The notes beneath the pieces were generated by a model, which ran no database searches, was not told where the DNA came from, and worked only from the letters and a program-made list of their open reading frames with translations. Below, one piece after another: positions 1 through 10,700 of a stretch of 30,813 bases of DNA (within the stretch, counting starts at the first letter, position 1; every line of letters begins with the position of its first letter). Source of the DNA: Chlamydomonas sphaeroides. Lineage: Eukaryota > Chlorophyta > Chlorophyceae > Chlamydomonadales > Chlamydomonadaceae. A program made the position numbers and the translations under genes. The DNA lies in assembly GCA_001662425.1 (NCBI GenBank), contig BDDC01001225.1, positions 1-30,813 on the forward strand, written 5' to 3'.

Positions 1-301
1 GCATTTAACCGCATTCCCTCTCCGCACGGCCGACGCGCCATTCCTCCCGGGTCAGGCTGGGCTGCGCTGCCGCACAGGTGCATTTAAACGCATTCCCTTC
101 GCGCACGGCCGACGCGCCACTCTACCTGGGGCGTGCTGTGCCGCGTGTGGGGTTCTTTTCTACCTAACACTGGAACACACACACAATCATACTTATACTT
201 ATTTCTGAACACACTGTTCTACCTAACACTGGAACACACGCGCCCACCCCGCCACCGCGCCCATGCCCCCCCCCCCCACTCCTCCGCCGCCTTGGCCGCA
301 C
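1..301 (-). repeat. DGAT2 intron with two direct duplications
   Basis: This is the intron after the last visible DGAT2 exon (donor GT at 301-300 on the minus strand). A unit of about 79 bp beginning GCATTTAAMCGCATTCCC occurs at 1-79 and again from 80 to about 150, with scattered differences. A 23-bp piece at 158-180 recurs at 217-239. No coding match was seen here. Confidence 0.7.
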
Positions 302-2576
302 CTCAGCGATGCCGCCCACCACCACCGCCACGCTGCCCTTCCGCAGCAGGCGCTTGAAGTTCTGGGGCGTGGCGGGCAGCGAGCCGATCCAGCTGCGGGG
401 GCGGCAGAGCCCCGGGGCGAGGTGGCAGGCAGGTCAGGTCGACAGTGGGCGCGGGCATCACAGCGGCACCAGCGCCAAGGGAGCGGGCGCGCGCCTCTAG
501 ACGGCCGCCTTCAGCCAGAAGTGGCATGCATGACTCGCGGGATCGGGGGCTGGCTGACTGGGGGTGTTTTACACCAGGGAGAGGGCGCATCGTGCTGGCG
601 CCCGGAACGAGCCAGCAGCTGGCTGGCTGGCTGGCTGGCTCGCAGAGTGGCTGGGGGTGCCTCACGTGATGAAGTGGCGCCAGAAGGGGATGTAGAACAC
701 GACGCTGGCGGCCACCGAGTAGATCATGAGGCTGGGGAAGAGGGACTGCATCAGCGTCCCCGCCACGATAGGGGCTGAGGCGGGTTTGGGAGGGAGGGAG
801 AAAAGGAGAGAACATATCGGCAAGAGAAGGAGGTAGGGAGGGCAGCAATGTGCCATGGGTGAAGCGTGCTGACACACACGCGCGCGGGCAGGGAGCTGTG
901 CAGCAAGGCGAAGTGGCGCAGGGGCTCATGCCGGGAGTACGGACTGTGCGGCGGCAGGCGGGCAAGGGGCCCCTGACCTCAGCCGCCTGAGAAGAGACCG
1001 GCAAGCAGGTGCAGTCCAGGGCGCAGGGCCGCGGGCGGGGCTCACGGCGGTTGCGAGGTGGCGGCGGCATGCAGCGGAAAACCGGGCGGGAGCTGAGCAG
1101 CCGTTGTGCGCCAGCCGGCATCGTCCCGGGGCCTTGCTCCACCCACCAATGGGGAAGGCCCCGTGCGGGAACTCCACAAGGATGTAGCGCTTGGTGGGGT
1201 CCAGCTCCTGCTCGATGAGGAAGCTGCGGGCCATGGCCGGGGGGAGGGCGGCTGCAGGGGTCAGCCCTAGGCCGCGCCGCTGCACCCACCACAGCGGCCT
1301 GTGGCCATGCGGCCCGGTGCTCCAAGCACGCCCTCTCACGAGCTTGGCCGGGGGCACTCGCGCCTGCCACGGACCCGCTGCGTGCGGTCCAGCACGCGCC
1401 GCACCTGTAGTGGAAGTAGTGGCGCCAGGTGCGGAAGATCCACAGCCGGTTGAAGGCGGGCCACAGCACCGGCCTGCGCGGGCGCAGCCGGGCGCGAGCA
1501 GAGGCGTGGCGGCTTGGCGGGGCGGCAGGAGCGCCCTGGCCCAGCTGGTCGGCCCGGGGCCTCGGCCTCGTCCGCGGACACGGCCATGGCTGCAGCCGCG
1601 GTAGGCCGCCGTGCGGGCCCGTGTGCTGCGCGGCCAAGCCCGTGCCCAACGACCCGGGGGTCGGCAGCTGCCTCACTTGCAGGGCAGCGCCAGGGTGGTG
1701 AGGAGGGCGATGACGATGTAGAGGCTGGGGGCACAGGGGCCGGCGGCGGCAAGTTGCATGGGCCGAGTCATGGCAGGGCTCGTGTTCTGCTGCAGATTAG
1801 CATACCGCGGAGCGAACCAAGGAAGGAGGCCGGCAGGGGGCTGGGAGAGGGCTGGCGGCGGCGAATGGCGGCGGGGAATGGCAGGTGCCGCGGCGCTGAC
1901 GGCACTGGGCCAGCGGGCGGCGGTGCCGGCCACGGACCGGCCGCGGGAAGCGTTGCACTGCGCCTCACCAGATGCGGTTGAAGAAGCTGGCAATGATAAG
2001 CATAATGAAAATGTTCATGAAGCCGACCTGCACGGGGGAAGATGGCGGAGGCGCGTCAAGCACGCGAAGGGCAGGCGGCGCGCACGGCGACTTCGACAAG
2101 GTGTTCCGGACAGATTGCTGCGAGCGCTGCCAGTGAGCCCAGGGCACAGGCAGGGGCAAGAATACTGGCCGGGGACGAGTAGCAGGGGAGGCGCACCCGT
2201 GCAGGGCCTGCAGCCCTCACGGTTCGTCGGAAAGGGGAGGGACAGAGCGCGCCGGGGACTGCATCAAGACACGCACGCACATAGATGGACATGGTGATGC
2301 CGGCGAGCAGCGTGACGAAGATGTTCTGGCGCTGGTCGGGCTGGATGCCTGCGGTGTTGCCAACCGGACACGGGATGGTGGATGTGGGCGTACCAGGGTA
2401 CCGGTGCAGCGGGGACACGACGGCCGGGCTGCAGCGTACAGTGACCTCTCGCTAGAGTACTCACCATCAGAGTAGACCCTCACTCCCACGGGAGGCTTCT
2501 CGCCTGGCTTGAGAGTGACATACTTGCGGGGTGCCGCGGGGCTATCCCCGTTGGCTGGCGACCCCCCCTTGGCCAT
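302..2576 (-). CDS. DGAT2-type diacylglycerol acyltransferase, 3' part beyond left edge
   Basis: Makes triacylglycerol from diacylglycerol and acyl-CoA at the ER membrane. Exons in gene order: 2465-2576, 2281-2348, 1969-2027, 1677-1724, 1405-1473, 1147-1223, 666-774, 302-392. All have GT-AG borders and matching phases, giving 211 residues and ending in phase 0 at a donor, so more exons lie to the left. Visible features: a soluble N-terminus (residues 1-40); hydrophobic segments at about 44-78 and 80-94, the usual DGAT2 membrane hairpin; a TWRHYFHY block near 110-118; and LDPTKRYILVEFPHG, with FPHG at 137-140 where many DGAT2 enzymes have HPHG. FYIPFWRHFITWIGS and GSVAVVVGGIAE follow. These match plant and algal DGAT2 (Chlamydomonas DGTT class). 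The C-terminal third is missing. The start is the first ATG, in a good context, and the gene diverges from L21. The family is certain; the paralogue number is not. Confidence 0.9.
621..640. repeat. (GGCT)5 microsatellite in a DGAT2 intron
   Basis: Five perfect GGCT units lie inside the intron between the exons at 666-774 and 302-392, within a TGGCTGG-rich stretch. Confidence 0.85.
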
Positions 2577-3009
2577 GGCTGCTGCCCTGCCGGCGAGACT
2601 ATGTGAATGTCCTTGCTGCTCCTCCCAGGAGAAGAGCGCTCAGCAGCAGCAGCAGCAACAGTGGCGCCGCGCCCTGTGGATTTAACGGTCGCGCCGATGC
2701 GCTGTGTCGCAGCGTCTGATCAGGGGCGCTGCGTGATAATATCACCTAAATGATCTAACAAGATGATTGGAAGCCTTGGCGCTGGGAGCTGCGTGCGTAG
2801 CGCTATGCGATGTTGAGACGATGCTCGACGCGTGCAGCGCACAGAGCGCTGAGCACTAGCTCCAGATTAAAGGTTTGGGTGCGTGCCGTAAGGACAGGTC
2901 GCGGTTGTAATTGAACGGCTTCTTTGGTCGCCCATGCAGCATTGGCCAGCCAAGTTTGGTACCGAGCAAAGTCGCCACGACTTGCCACTTCCATACCAAA
3001 CTTTCCACC
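2577..3009. promoter_or_regulatory. Shared divergent promoter region, DGAT2 / L21
   Basis: These 433 bp separate the start codons of two divergent genes, so they must hold both 5' UTRs and both promoters. A comparatively AT-rich patch at about 2728-2775 stands out. No convincing TATA box is visible. The assignment rests on gene orientation only. Confidence 0.6.
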
Positions 3010-3546
3010 ATGGCGCTGGCCAACGCTCTCGCCCGCAAGGCGGGCACTGTGACCAGCAGGCCCGTGCCCTTCACTAGCCGTGTGACTGTGGCGGCCAAGG
3101 CCGTCCGCGCGGCCCCCGTCGCTGTCTCCAGCCGCGTCAGCCCCCGCATTGTCTGCCAGGCTGCTGCTACCGAGGCTGCTCCCGCGGCGAAGGAGCTGAA
3201 GCCGTCGCCGCTCAGCATTGCTGCCCCCCCGACCTATGCTGTGGTCGAGGTTGGCGGGCACCAGATGTTCGTGGAGCCCGGGAAGTGGTACACCTGCAAC
3301 CGCCTGAAGGCGGAGGTGGGCTCCAAGATTCAGTTCGGCCGCGTGCTGGCCCTCAAGCATGACGGGAAGTTCACCGTCGGCAAGCCTTACCTCGACAACG
3401 TGGCCATTGAGGCCGAGATTATCGAGGAGCTCCGTGGGCCAAAGCTCATTATCTACAAGATGCGGCCCAAGAAGCACTACCGGCGCAAGCAGGGCCACCG
3501 GCAGGAGCTTTCCAAGTTCATGGTCACGTCCATCAGCGCCAAGTAA
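3010..3546 (+). CDS. PRPL21: Plastid 50S ribosomal protein bL21c, nuclear-encoded
   Basis: A component of the large subunit of the chloroplast ribosome that binds 23S rRNA. The 178-residue protein is encoded without an intron. The ATG at 3010 sits in CCACCATGGC, a near-ideal Kozak context, and no in-frame ATG precedes it. Residues 1 to about 50 are rich in Ala, Val, Ser and Arg, lack acidic residues, and end in RIVCQA, a typical chloroplast transit peptide with a V-x-A-like cleavage site. An Ala/Pro linker follows. The L21 domain spans about 75-178: YAVVEVGGHQ, then a KIQFGRVLAL core, then the family signature YRRKQGHRQ at 157-165 and a FMVTSI tail. It is divergent to DGAT2. A TGTAA signal lies at 4089, about 540 nt past the stop. 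It differs from its neighbours in having no intron. Confidence 0.95.
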   Translation: MALANALARKAGTVTSRPVPFTSRVTVAAKAVRAAPVAVSSRVSPRIVCQAAATEAAPAAKELKPSPLSIAAPPTYAVVEVGGHQMFVEPGKWYTCNRLKAEVGSKIQFGRVLALKHDGKFTVGKPYLDNVAIEAEIIEELRGPKLIIYKMRPKKHYRRKQGHRQELSKFMVTSISAK

Positions 3547-4344
3547 ACAGCTTGCTTTAAGCAGCAGTCAATTGGAGCTGGGCGCTGGAGCGGCGCAGCG
3601 AGTGGCGGGAGTTGTGGCGCAGTCGCATCTCGCGGCTGCCATTCGGCGCGGCGCAGGAGCGCGTACTTCGCCCCGCGCCCGCGCGTGGCTGGCGGGTTTG
3701 TGACCGAGGAACAGCGCTGGCTCTCTGGCGGGGCGTGTTGCCATTTTGCTGCTCGGCGACGTGGCACGCTAGGAGCTGGAATGCGCTGCCCTCGGGCGGA
3801 CGTGAGGGCCCTTGCCGCGTGCAGGGGCAGGGCGGCAGGAGGGCGACAGCCAAGTGGCTCGAACGAGCCCGGGTGGAGGGCCTTGGGGGCGAAACTGGGC
3901 AACGATGTGGCTGGGGCCATGTCGGCGAGCCACGGTCGTGGTACGGGTACGGGAATGAGTCTGCAGACGCAGCCGGCACTGTCGGGCGGTCACGAGCACG
4001 GCCAGCGGGGGATAGCTGGCGCTTGTGGGCGGGCCGTTGCGGGCGCGTGCAGCTGTCGTGTATGGGCATGTGGGCGTTCTGCACGCCATGTAAAGCATGC
4101 GAGTGCTTCTATCGTGCCGTCTCCCTCAGCGCCACACGCACGTATGCCATTTGTGCAAGTGCGACGTCGTCACTACCATAGCATGCCGCGCTTCCTGCAC
4201 GGCGCCGTCGCTCGATTGCGTGCAGCGACCCTTGCCGGCCACCTCAGCCCCGCAACAACCGGAACTCGCACCGCGCCTCCACCAGCCAGCCCGCTAGCCG
4301 CTCCTCCCCGAATGACTGCCGGTCGCCCAGCTGCGCCCAGGCCG
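3547..4344. other. Convergent 3' UTR region between L21 and the unknown minus-strand gene
   Basis: Holds the 3' UTRs of L21 (from the left) and of the minus-strand gene ending at 4345. Open frames here show no recognisable protein. The only polyadenylation motif seen is TGTAA at 4089-4093 for the plus strand. No TTACA for the minus-strand gene was found. Confidence 0.55.
4089..4093 (+). terminator. TGTAA polyadenylation signal, probably of L21
   Basis: TGTAA is the usual chlorophycean polyadenylation motif. It is the only plus-strand copy seen downstream of the L21 stop and implies a 3' UTR of about 0.55 kb. Confidence 0.55.
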
Positions 4345-7318
4345 CTACCCACTTAGCACGACGCTGCTTAGCCCTAGCGCCACGTTGGGCCGTGTGTCGG
4401 TGCCCACGGCGCGCTCCGAGGCGCTGAAGCCCGGCAGCACCAGGCGCGAGATGAGCGTGTCGGTGGTTGTGCGCAGGTTGAGGCCAAACGTGAACGTGAG
4501 CGGCTCCACCGAGTCAAAGTTGCCTGCAGCATAGAGGCACGCGGCAGGGGTGCAGCCTGTTGCTAGCGCGCACAACGTGTCCGTGCCGGGGGGACGGGCG
4601 AGCAGCGGGACCCGAAATAAAAGCCAGGCCCCGACCGTCAGCTGGAGTCCCCTTGTTGCCATGGCCGCACCTATGGTGCCCTGCGACTGCTGCTGCTGCA
4701 GCACGCCCTCGTAGCCCGCCCGCGAGCCGCCCGCCACCGCCACGCGCGCCGTGTTGGTGGTGTCGGAGCTGAGCGTGGGGAACTGATTGATCTGGGTGGA
4801 GAAGCGGTTGTTGCTGAGAGCCTGCGCGGGCGGGGGCAGGCAGGTGGGCGGGCAGGGGCAGGGGGAGGGGGAGGGGGCTGGGGAGCAACGGCCTGGGGTG
4901 TGCATGGGGGCCGTGCTGTCTGGGTGATCAGTGCGAAGCAGATCAGAGCCCGGGATGCACACCCACCAGTCACGGCCCACCTGCGCCCCCAGCGACAGGC
5001 CGTTGAGCACCGCGCTGCTGCCGAACTGGAACAGCAGGTCGTAATCGTACGGTATCTGCACGGCAATGTACGACGGTGTGGCTTGGCGATGACACCTGTC
5101 GCATCCGCGCGACGGCAGGACGGGGGCGAATCCCACGCTGCAGCCCCCGCGCCGCCCGCTCTCCCCCACAAGCGCGCGCCGCACCGACAGCCCACGGACG
5201 TTCAATAACAGCGCACGCCTCTGTGCTACGCTTTACACACCAAACGCCACAACCTCAGCACCCTGCGCCCGACACCCACCAGAATGGCGGTGGCGCCGCC
5301 GGTGCCGCCAGCGCCCGGCGGCGGGATGGGCGCCACCTGCTGGCAGCTCACCTCGCCGCCGCCGCCGCCACCCTGCCCGCCCTGCTCCGCCCGCACCAGG
5401 CTGTAGTACTGCAGGCACTGCGGCTCGGCGCACGCCTCCAGCCCGGACAGCGCGCTGCAGTCAAACTGGCGGCGGCGGGGGCACGAGCGACCCGAGGGGC
5501 CAGGCAGGTTTGGGGGTGCGGGAGCGAGAGGTGGTGGAGGGCGTCCCGGCCGCAAGCACCGGCTGCAGCTGCTGCTGCTGCCGGCCCGTACCCCAAGAGT
5601 CGTACCCCGAAGTCGGTGACGGGCACGATGATGGCAGCCGGCAGGGAGAGGGCGCCTTGCCGCGGCCCCAGCGACACCTGCAGCAGGCGCCGCAGCTGCG
5701 CCACGACCAGGGCGGCGCCAGGGGCCTCCAGGGCGGCGCCAGGGGCCTGCGCCCCGCCCTGGCCCTGGCCCTCGCCCTGGCCCTGGCCCTGGCCCTCACC
5801 CTGGCCCTCACCCTGGCCCTGGTGCTGCCCGCTGTCCCTGCTACTGAGTGCACGAGCGCCAGAGCTGCCCTCGGGCCCGCCGGTGGCAGGTTCCGGAACG
5901 CCGATAGCGCCGGCGGTTGCCGCCGCTGGGCCGTGGAGTATGGTCAGGGTGCGAAGGTGCAGGTGCCCCCCCGCCTCGGGAGCCGGGGGACCGGCTCGCC
6001 GAGACCCAACGAGCCCCGGCAGCGGGGCGAGCGCCGAGTCTGGGATGGGTTGAGACGGCTGCCACCGCGCCGCCACATCTACGTCAACGGCGGCGGCGAC
6101 GTCGCGGGGCATGGCTGCGGCCGCGCCCCGCCCCTGCCCCCCGTGCCTTGTCCACCCCACCACGCCCTCCTTTGAAAGCCTCCGCTGCCAGCGCAGCAGA
6201 GCAGGGCCCTCGTCGCTGCCGCCGCCGCGCCTTGTCCCTGCGCTTGCCGGCCCCTCAGCGGCGGTCGTATCGTCCGACCCGTGTGTTGGCGCCGTGCGCT
6301 CGTACGCAGCGCCAGCACCCTCCAGGGGCTCCTGCTCCACCGCCAGCGGCTGCAACATAGCACCGTGACTGCCGGCGCCGCTGCCGCCGCCAGCGCAGCC
6401 ATTGGGGGCCTGCGCCCAGTCCAAGAAGAGCTGCAGGTGCGGCATCGCCGCCGGGGGGCCGTCGCTCCCTCCCCAGCTGCTCCTGCCCCTGCCTCCGCCT
6501 CTTTCGTTCCCGTGGCCACCGGGCCTGATTTCGCCATCGCTAGGGCTGCGCAGGTCGTCAGAGCTGTGGGGCCCGCCGGCGGCTGCTGCGGCGCGAGGGG
6601 TGCCCCCGGGCACGTACCGGGCCGGCGCGTGTGTGCCGGGGCCGCTGCTGGGCGCCGGGCTGGGTGCCCGAGCACCGCGCTGTGGATGCGCGGCGACGGC
6701 TGCCTGTCCTGCATTCAACCCCTCCACGACTGCCGCCCCGTGCTCTGCCGGCGCTGCCGCTGTCGCCGCCGCTCCCCAGGCGTCCGCCAGCGAGCCGATC
6801 GGGGAAGGCGGCGGCGGCGGCGCTTCGAGGGGCACGGCGTCGAGCACCCAGCACGGCTCCTCGTCTGCCGTGGACTCGCTGTCGTACTCTCCGTAGTCCC
6901 AGGGGTTGTGCACGCCGTCGTACAGCGAGCAGGGGCTGCTCTGTGCGGCGTGTACGGCGGCGCCAGGCGCTGACTCCTGCCCGCCCATCGACACGACGCC
7001 ACCGTCGTCGTACGCCACGGGCCGGTGGTCGTGCATGTACGACAGACGAGCCACGAGCTCGTCGTAATCGTACGGCAGCTCGCCAGCGCCGTCCGCCAGC
7101 GCCACCACGGACTTGGTCGCAGCGTTGGCGGCGGCGGCCACCCTTACGCCGCCGCCAAGCCACAGCGGCGGCGCCATGAGCGGCAGTGCGTGGCGTTGGG
7201 CAGCCTCTGGCGGGGCTGCGAGCAGCAGCAGGAGCAGCAGTGGCCAGGACCGAGGAGCGGAGATGTGCCACCGGCGGCGCTGTTTGCTGACCGAGGCGCA
7301 GCTAAGCCGGCGGTCCAT
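4345..7318 (-). CDS. Unknown secreted or organelle-targeted low-complexity protein (767 aa), left member of divergent pair
   Basis: Family not recognised. Exons in gene order: 5606-7318, 5280-5465, 4981-5055, 4671-4821, 4345-4523. All junctions are phase-consistent and the total is 768 codons. The first ATG is at 7318. Residues 13-41 form an Arg-rich start plus a Leu7 core, a signal peptide or targeting segment. Residues 75-105 contain PYDYDEL and PVAYDDG, and about 130-150 contain an acidic Tyr patch with two Cys. The middle is Gly/Ala/Pro-rich, with a GQ/GE dipeptide run near 498-520 and a tandem PGAALEA duplication. The last 200 residues look more ordered: IIVPVTDFG, then a four-Cys segment (FDCSALSGLEACAEPQC), then Thr/Asn/Ser-rich alternating hydrophobic stretches suggesting beta structure. 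For the third junction, a donor in GACTG|GTGGGT with acceptor CTCAG would also keep frame. Hidden introns in the long first exon cannot be excluded. Confidence 0.6.
5709..5823. repeat. Coding repeats in the unknown minus-strand gene: 21-bp duplication and 6-bp GGCCCT-type array
   Basis: At 5709-5750 a 21-bp unit (GGCGGCGCCAGGGGCCTSCA type) occurs twice. From about 5758 to 5823 there are about eleven degenerate 6-bp units of GGCCCT / CGCCCT / CACCCT. On the minus strand these encode PGAALEA duplicates and a Gly-Gln/Gly-Glu dipeptide run. Units vary mostly by single bases. Confidence 0.8.
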
Positions 7319-7732
7319 GCCGGCTGCTAGCTGCAAGGGGCCTTCCACGCTGGTCCTACGGTGACAGGCGCCACGTTGGGCGCTGGCGGGTGCACCGAGT
7401 ATTGCGGGGGCGCGACCCGCCGGGCGTCGGCGAGGCTGCGCGTTTGTTGTGAGCTGAAGCTACGATTTTTGGGTAGAATGGCGCGCGTGAGCAGGTGCGG
7501 AAACATCAGGGCGGCGAGCAGGGTCGGTGACTCGGGCCTTCCCAGAAACAACGCCCGCTTGGTGCACCGCGGGAACGGTCCCCGACCCGCGCTGCCACGC
7601 TCTCCATGCCTGTTTACTTGAGAACCAGCGGGAACTCTCCATGCCGCGCTCATACCCAAAGCAAGCCCTCACCCCACCTGTACGCTGCTTGCGACGCAAG
7701 AGGCCCGCGACGGCGGCAGCGGCCGGTCGGCG
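7319..7732. promoter_or_regulatory. Shared divergent promoter region of the two unknown genes
   Basis: These 414 bp lie between the two head-to-head start codons and must contain both promoters and 5' UTRs. Open frames cross it but have no recognisable content. No TATA box was seen. Confidence 0.55.
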
Positions 7733-10700
7733 ATGCTCCAGCCGGGCAGCACGCGAGCACGAATACGACAACGGAGTCGGCCGCCACTGGCGCTGTTGCT
7801 GGCGCTGCTGCTCCTAACCGTCCGGGAGCCGCCGCTAGCCGTGGCTGCCGCAGCGGAGACTTCACCCGGGGCTTCACCCGGGGCTTCACCCGGGGCTTCA
7901 CCCGGGGCTTCACCCGGGGCTTCACCCTGGGCCGCCGCCAGCGTGGGTCGCATGCAGGCTGCGGCTGCGGCTGCGCCGGGCGTAGCAGCAGGATCCCCGC
8001 GGGCCCCGTACACCCCAGCAGAGGCAGGGAGTACGGCAGGCACGACGGCGCAGGGGCTGCTGCCGGTCACAGCTGTGGAGGCGCCAGCGGCGCGGCTCAC
8101 GCCCACACCAGCCGATCCGCCGGGTCCTGTCTTTGCACGTGCCACCAGCGCTGCGGCGGCGCCGCGACTGGAGGCGCTGCTGCGGCTGTTGGGCGGGCTG
8201 CTGGGGGAGCCGCCGCTGGAGGAACAGGCGCAGGATCGTGGGCAGGACATACCCAAGGCAGCGGTGCGGACCGCACCATTGGCCGCACAGGAGCCCTACC
8301 TGCGGTCCGCTCCACAGTCCATGCCCCTTGCTAAGGCCCCCTTGCCTATGCGCGACGCAGGACGGGCTGCAGGCACGCGCCGAGCGGCGGCTGCAGCAGC
8401 TGCCGTCCCGCGGCGGGGCGCGGCGGGGCGCGGGCGCGGCGGGCCTCCCGCTGAGCGGCATTGGCAGGTGGGGCGTGGGCCGCACTGGGCTGTGCGCGGA
8501 AGGGCAGGCGGCCCCCACAGCTCCCAACGGCGGCTGCGCATTGGAGCCCTTTGACTTCTTCGCCCTGCTCTCTCCCCGGTCAGTCTGGCCGAGCTGTACG
8601 GCCTGTCCAGCAGCCAGCTGGCCAGTACAGGGGCCGGCGGCGGCGACTCCTCCTCGAGCGCTGCCGCAGAGACGGCAGCGCAGCCTTATGGCGGTGGCGG
8701 CAGAGTTGAAGGCAGTAGAGGCGCCGCGTCACCTCCGCCGCCTAGCCGTGGCGGCGGCGGCAGCGGTGCCTTGGCGCAGCGCGCCAGCTCACCGCCGCCG
8801 CCTGCCCGAGAGGTCAGCTCGGAGCCCGGCGCCGCTGCAGGGCTGACGCGGACACAGCGGGGCGGCCCAGGCAGGGCGGCGGGTGCCGCTGGCACGGCTG
8901 CGGAGCCGCAGCGCTGGGCGCCAGCGGGCGTTGCAGCGGCCGGGAAGGGGGGCGCCGACAGTGAGCTGGAGGCCGGCTCGGCAGTGACGCTGAGGCGCGT
9001 TGAAGTGAGGCGCCACTCCCAGCACTCGGTGCAGCGCGCTCCGTCGCCTTTATCTGCGCCGACAGACAAAGCCAAAGCTGATTTGACAACACGGGATGCG
9101 AGCAGCAGCTGCGACAGCGTCCAAGGCGCGTGCGGCGGCGGCGCGCGGCCACAGCCGTCCAAGCCGGCCCGGGGCGGGGGGCAGGGCGACCACCAACACG
9201 TTCTGGCGGACCCTCACCTGTACGACATGGATTACTTCACTCTGTACGACGAGCAGATGCTGGATCTGTACGGCGGCAACCCGCTGTTCGACCCGCTGTA
9301 CCGCATGGGCATGGACACCATCCGCTGCTCGGATCCGGCCCTGCCGCCGGACCCCGCGCCGCTCACCACCTCCAACCCCATTGCCGCAGCGGACGAGGAA
9401 GGCGATGGCGGCAGGGGAGGCAATGCATCAGCAGCAAACCCAACCTCACCCGCATCTTCAGCAGCAGAGGGTGCCGCCGCGCTGGCGTTTGCGCCCGGTC
9501 CGGGCGAGCAGCCTGGGTCGGAGCTGCCGGGGCTGTGCCTGGCGCCGCACGCACCCATCCTGTTGCAGGTGGGCGGGCACCGCCTGCCGCTGGGGCACCA
9601 ACATTGGCCATGCCTCCTTCACGCCTGGCGCCTGGCGCCTGGCGCCTAGTGAATCAGTGGACTCAGCGCCCGCGCCCTGCCTGCCTGCTGCGCCCGTCGG
9701 CAGTGTCCCATGCCCCCGGCCACCTGGCGCCGGCCCCAGCCTGGCCCTCACCGCCCGTTCACGTCCACGGACGCAGGTCGCGCAGCCGCTGTACGACGAT
9801 GACTACAGCCAGGACTTTGGTACGGCAGTGCACGGCACGCCCGAGGCTGTGTACGGACCGCAGGGCCACCTGATCGATGCGCTGGCGGCGGCGCAGCTGC
9901 TGTCGTCGGCCGGCCGCACCGGGCCCTGGACGATGCGGACGGCAGCGGGCGGCGGCAGCGGGGCCGCAGCAGCGCGCACGGGCGCATTCGTGCGGGACGG
10001 CGGCGGCGGCGGTGGCAAGGAGGAGGCGGAAGGCGGCAGCGGTGGCGGTGGAGAAGAAGGGCTGGGAGGTGTGAGCGGCGGCGGCGGCAATGGTGGCAAC
10101 GGCGATGAGCCCGACGGCGATGATGCGGATGAGCCGTACGTGGCGTACGGCCAGCGTATCCTGTTTTCGCCGACCGCCGCCGTACCGGTCATCCCTTACC
10201 CCGTGTCCATCTACGCCGGCACGCTATACATTGCCGAGGCGGTGAGGGGCGGGGGAGACCAGTAGTGCCAGAGCCGAGTGTGAACGTGTCGATGGGGTTC
10301 CATCCAATCCCTCCAGCCACGGATCCGCAACACCCCAGGGTTACAGCGGCACGCAGCCTCGCGCGCCCACGCTTGGCCGGTCAGCCCCACTGCCTCGCGT
10401 GCGCCATCTGACTGCCCTGGCGCCCGAGTCCCGCTGGCTCGGCCCATGCTCTGGCCTGCGCCGCGTGGCGTCTTTGTAGCTCGTGCTCGTCCTTTCCCCT
10501 TCACAACGATCCTCCGCCCCTCAGGACCCGCTGCTGGTGGCCGAGGGCCAGGCCGCCCGCGGCGGCTTGCTGGTCGACTATTACGTGAGGCGGGAGGGCG
10601 AGGGTGGGGTTAGGGGTGGGCGTAATGACCATCTATTGCCGATCATCAATGCAAGCAGCCCATCGCCGGTCGACAGTACTTGAGGGGGGAGGGCGGGAGG

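Noticed and set aside
303..1676. 457-residue minus-strand open frame through DGAT2
   Set aside because: It runs through several introns. Only short parts agree with DGAT2, and the spliced model explains these in phase.
7861..7932. Regular repeat resembling a CRISPR-like array
   Set aside because: Units are directly adjacent with no spacers and are in frame within a coding exon. It is a protein repeat.
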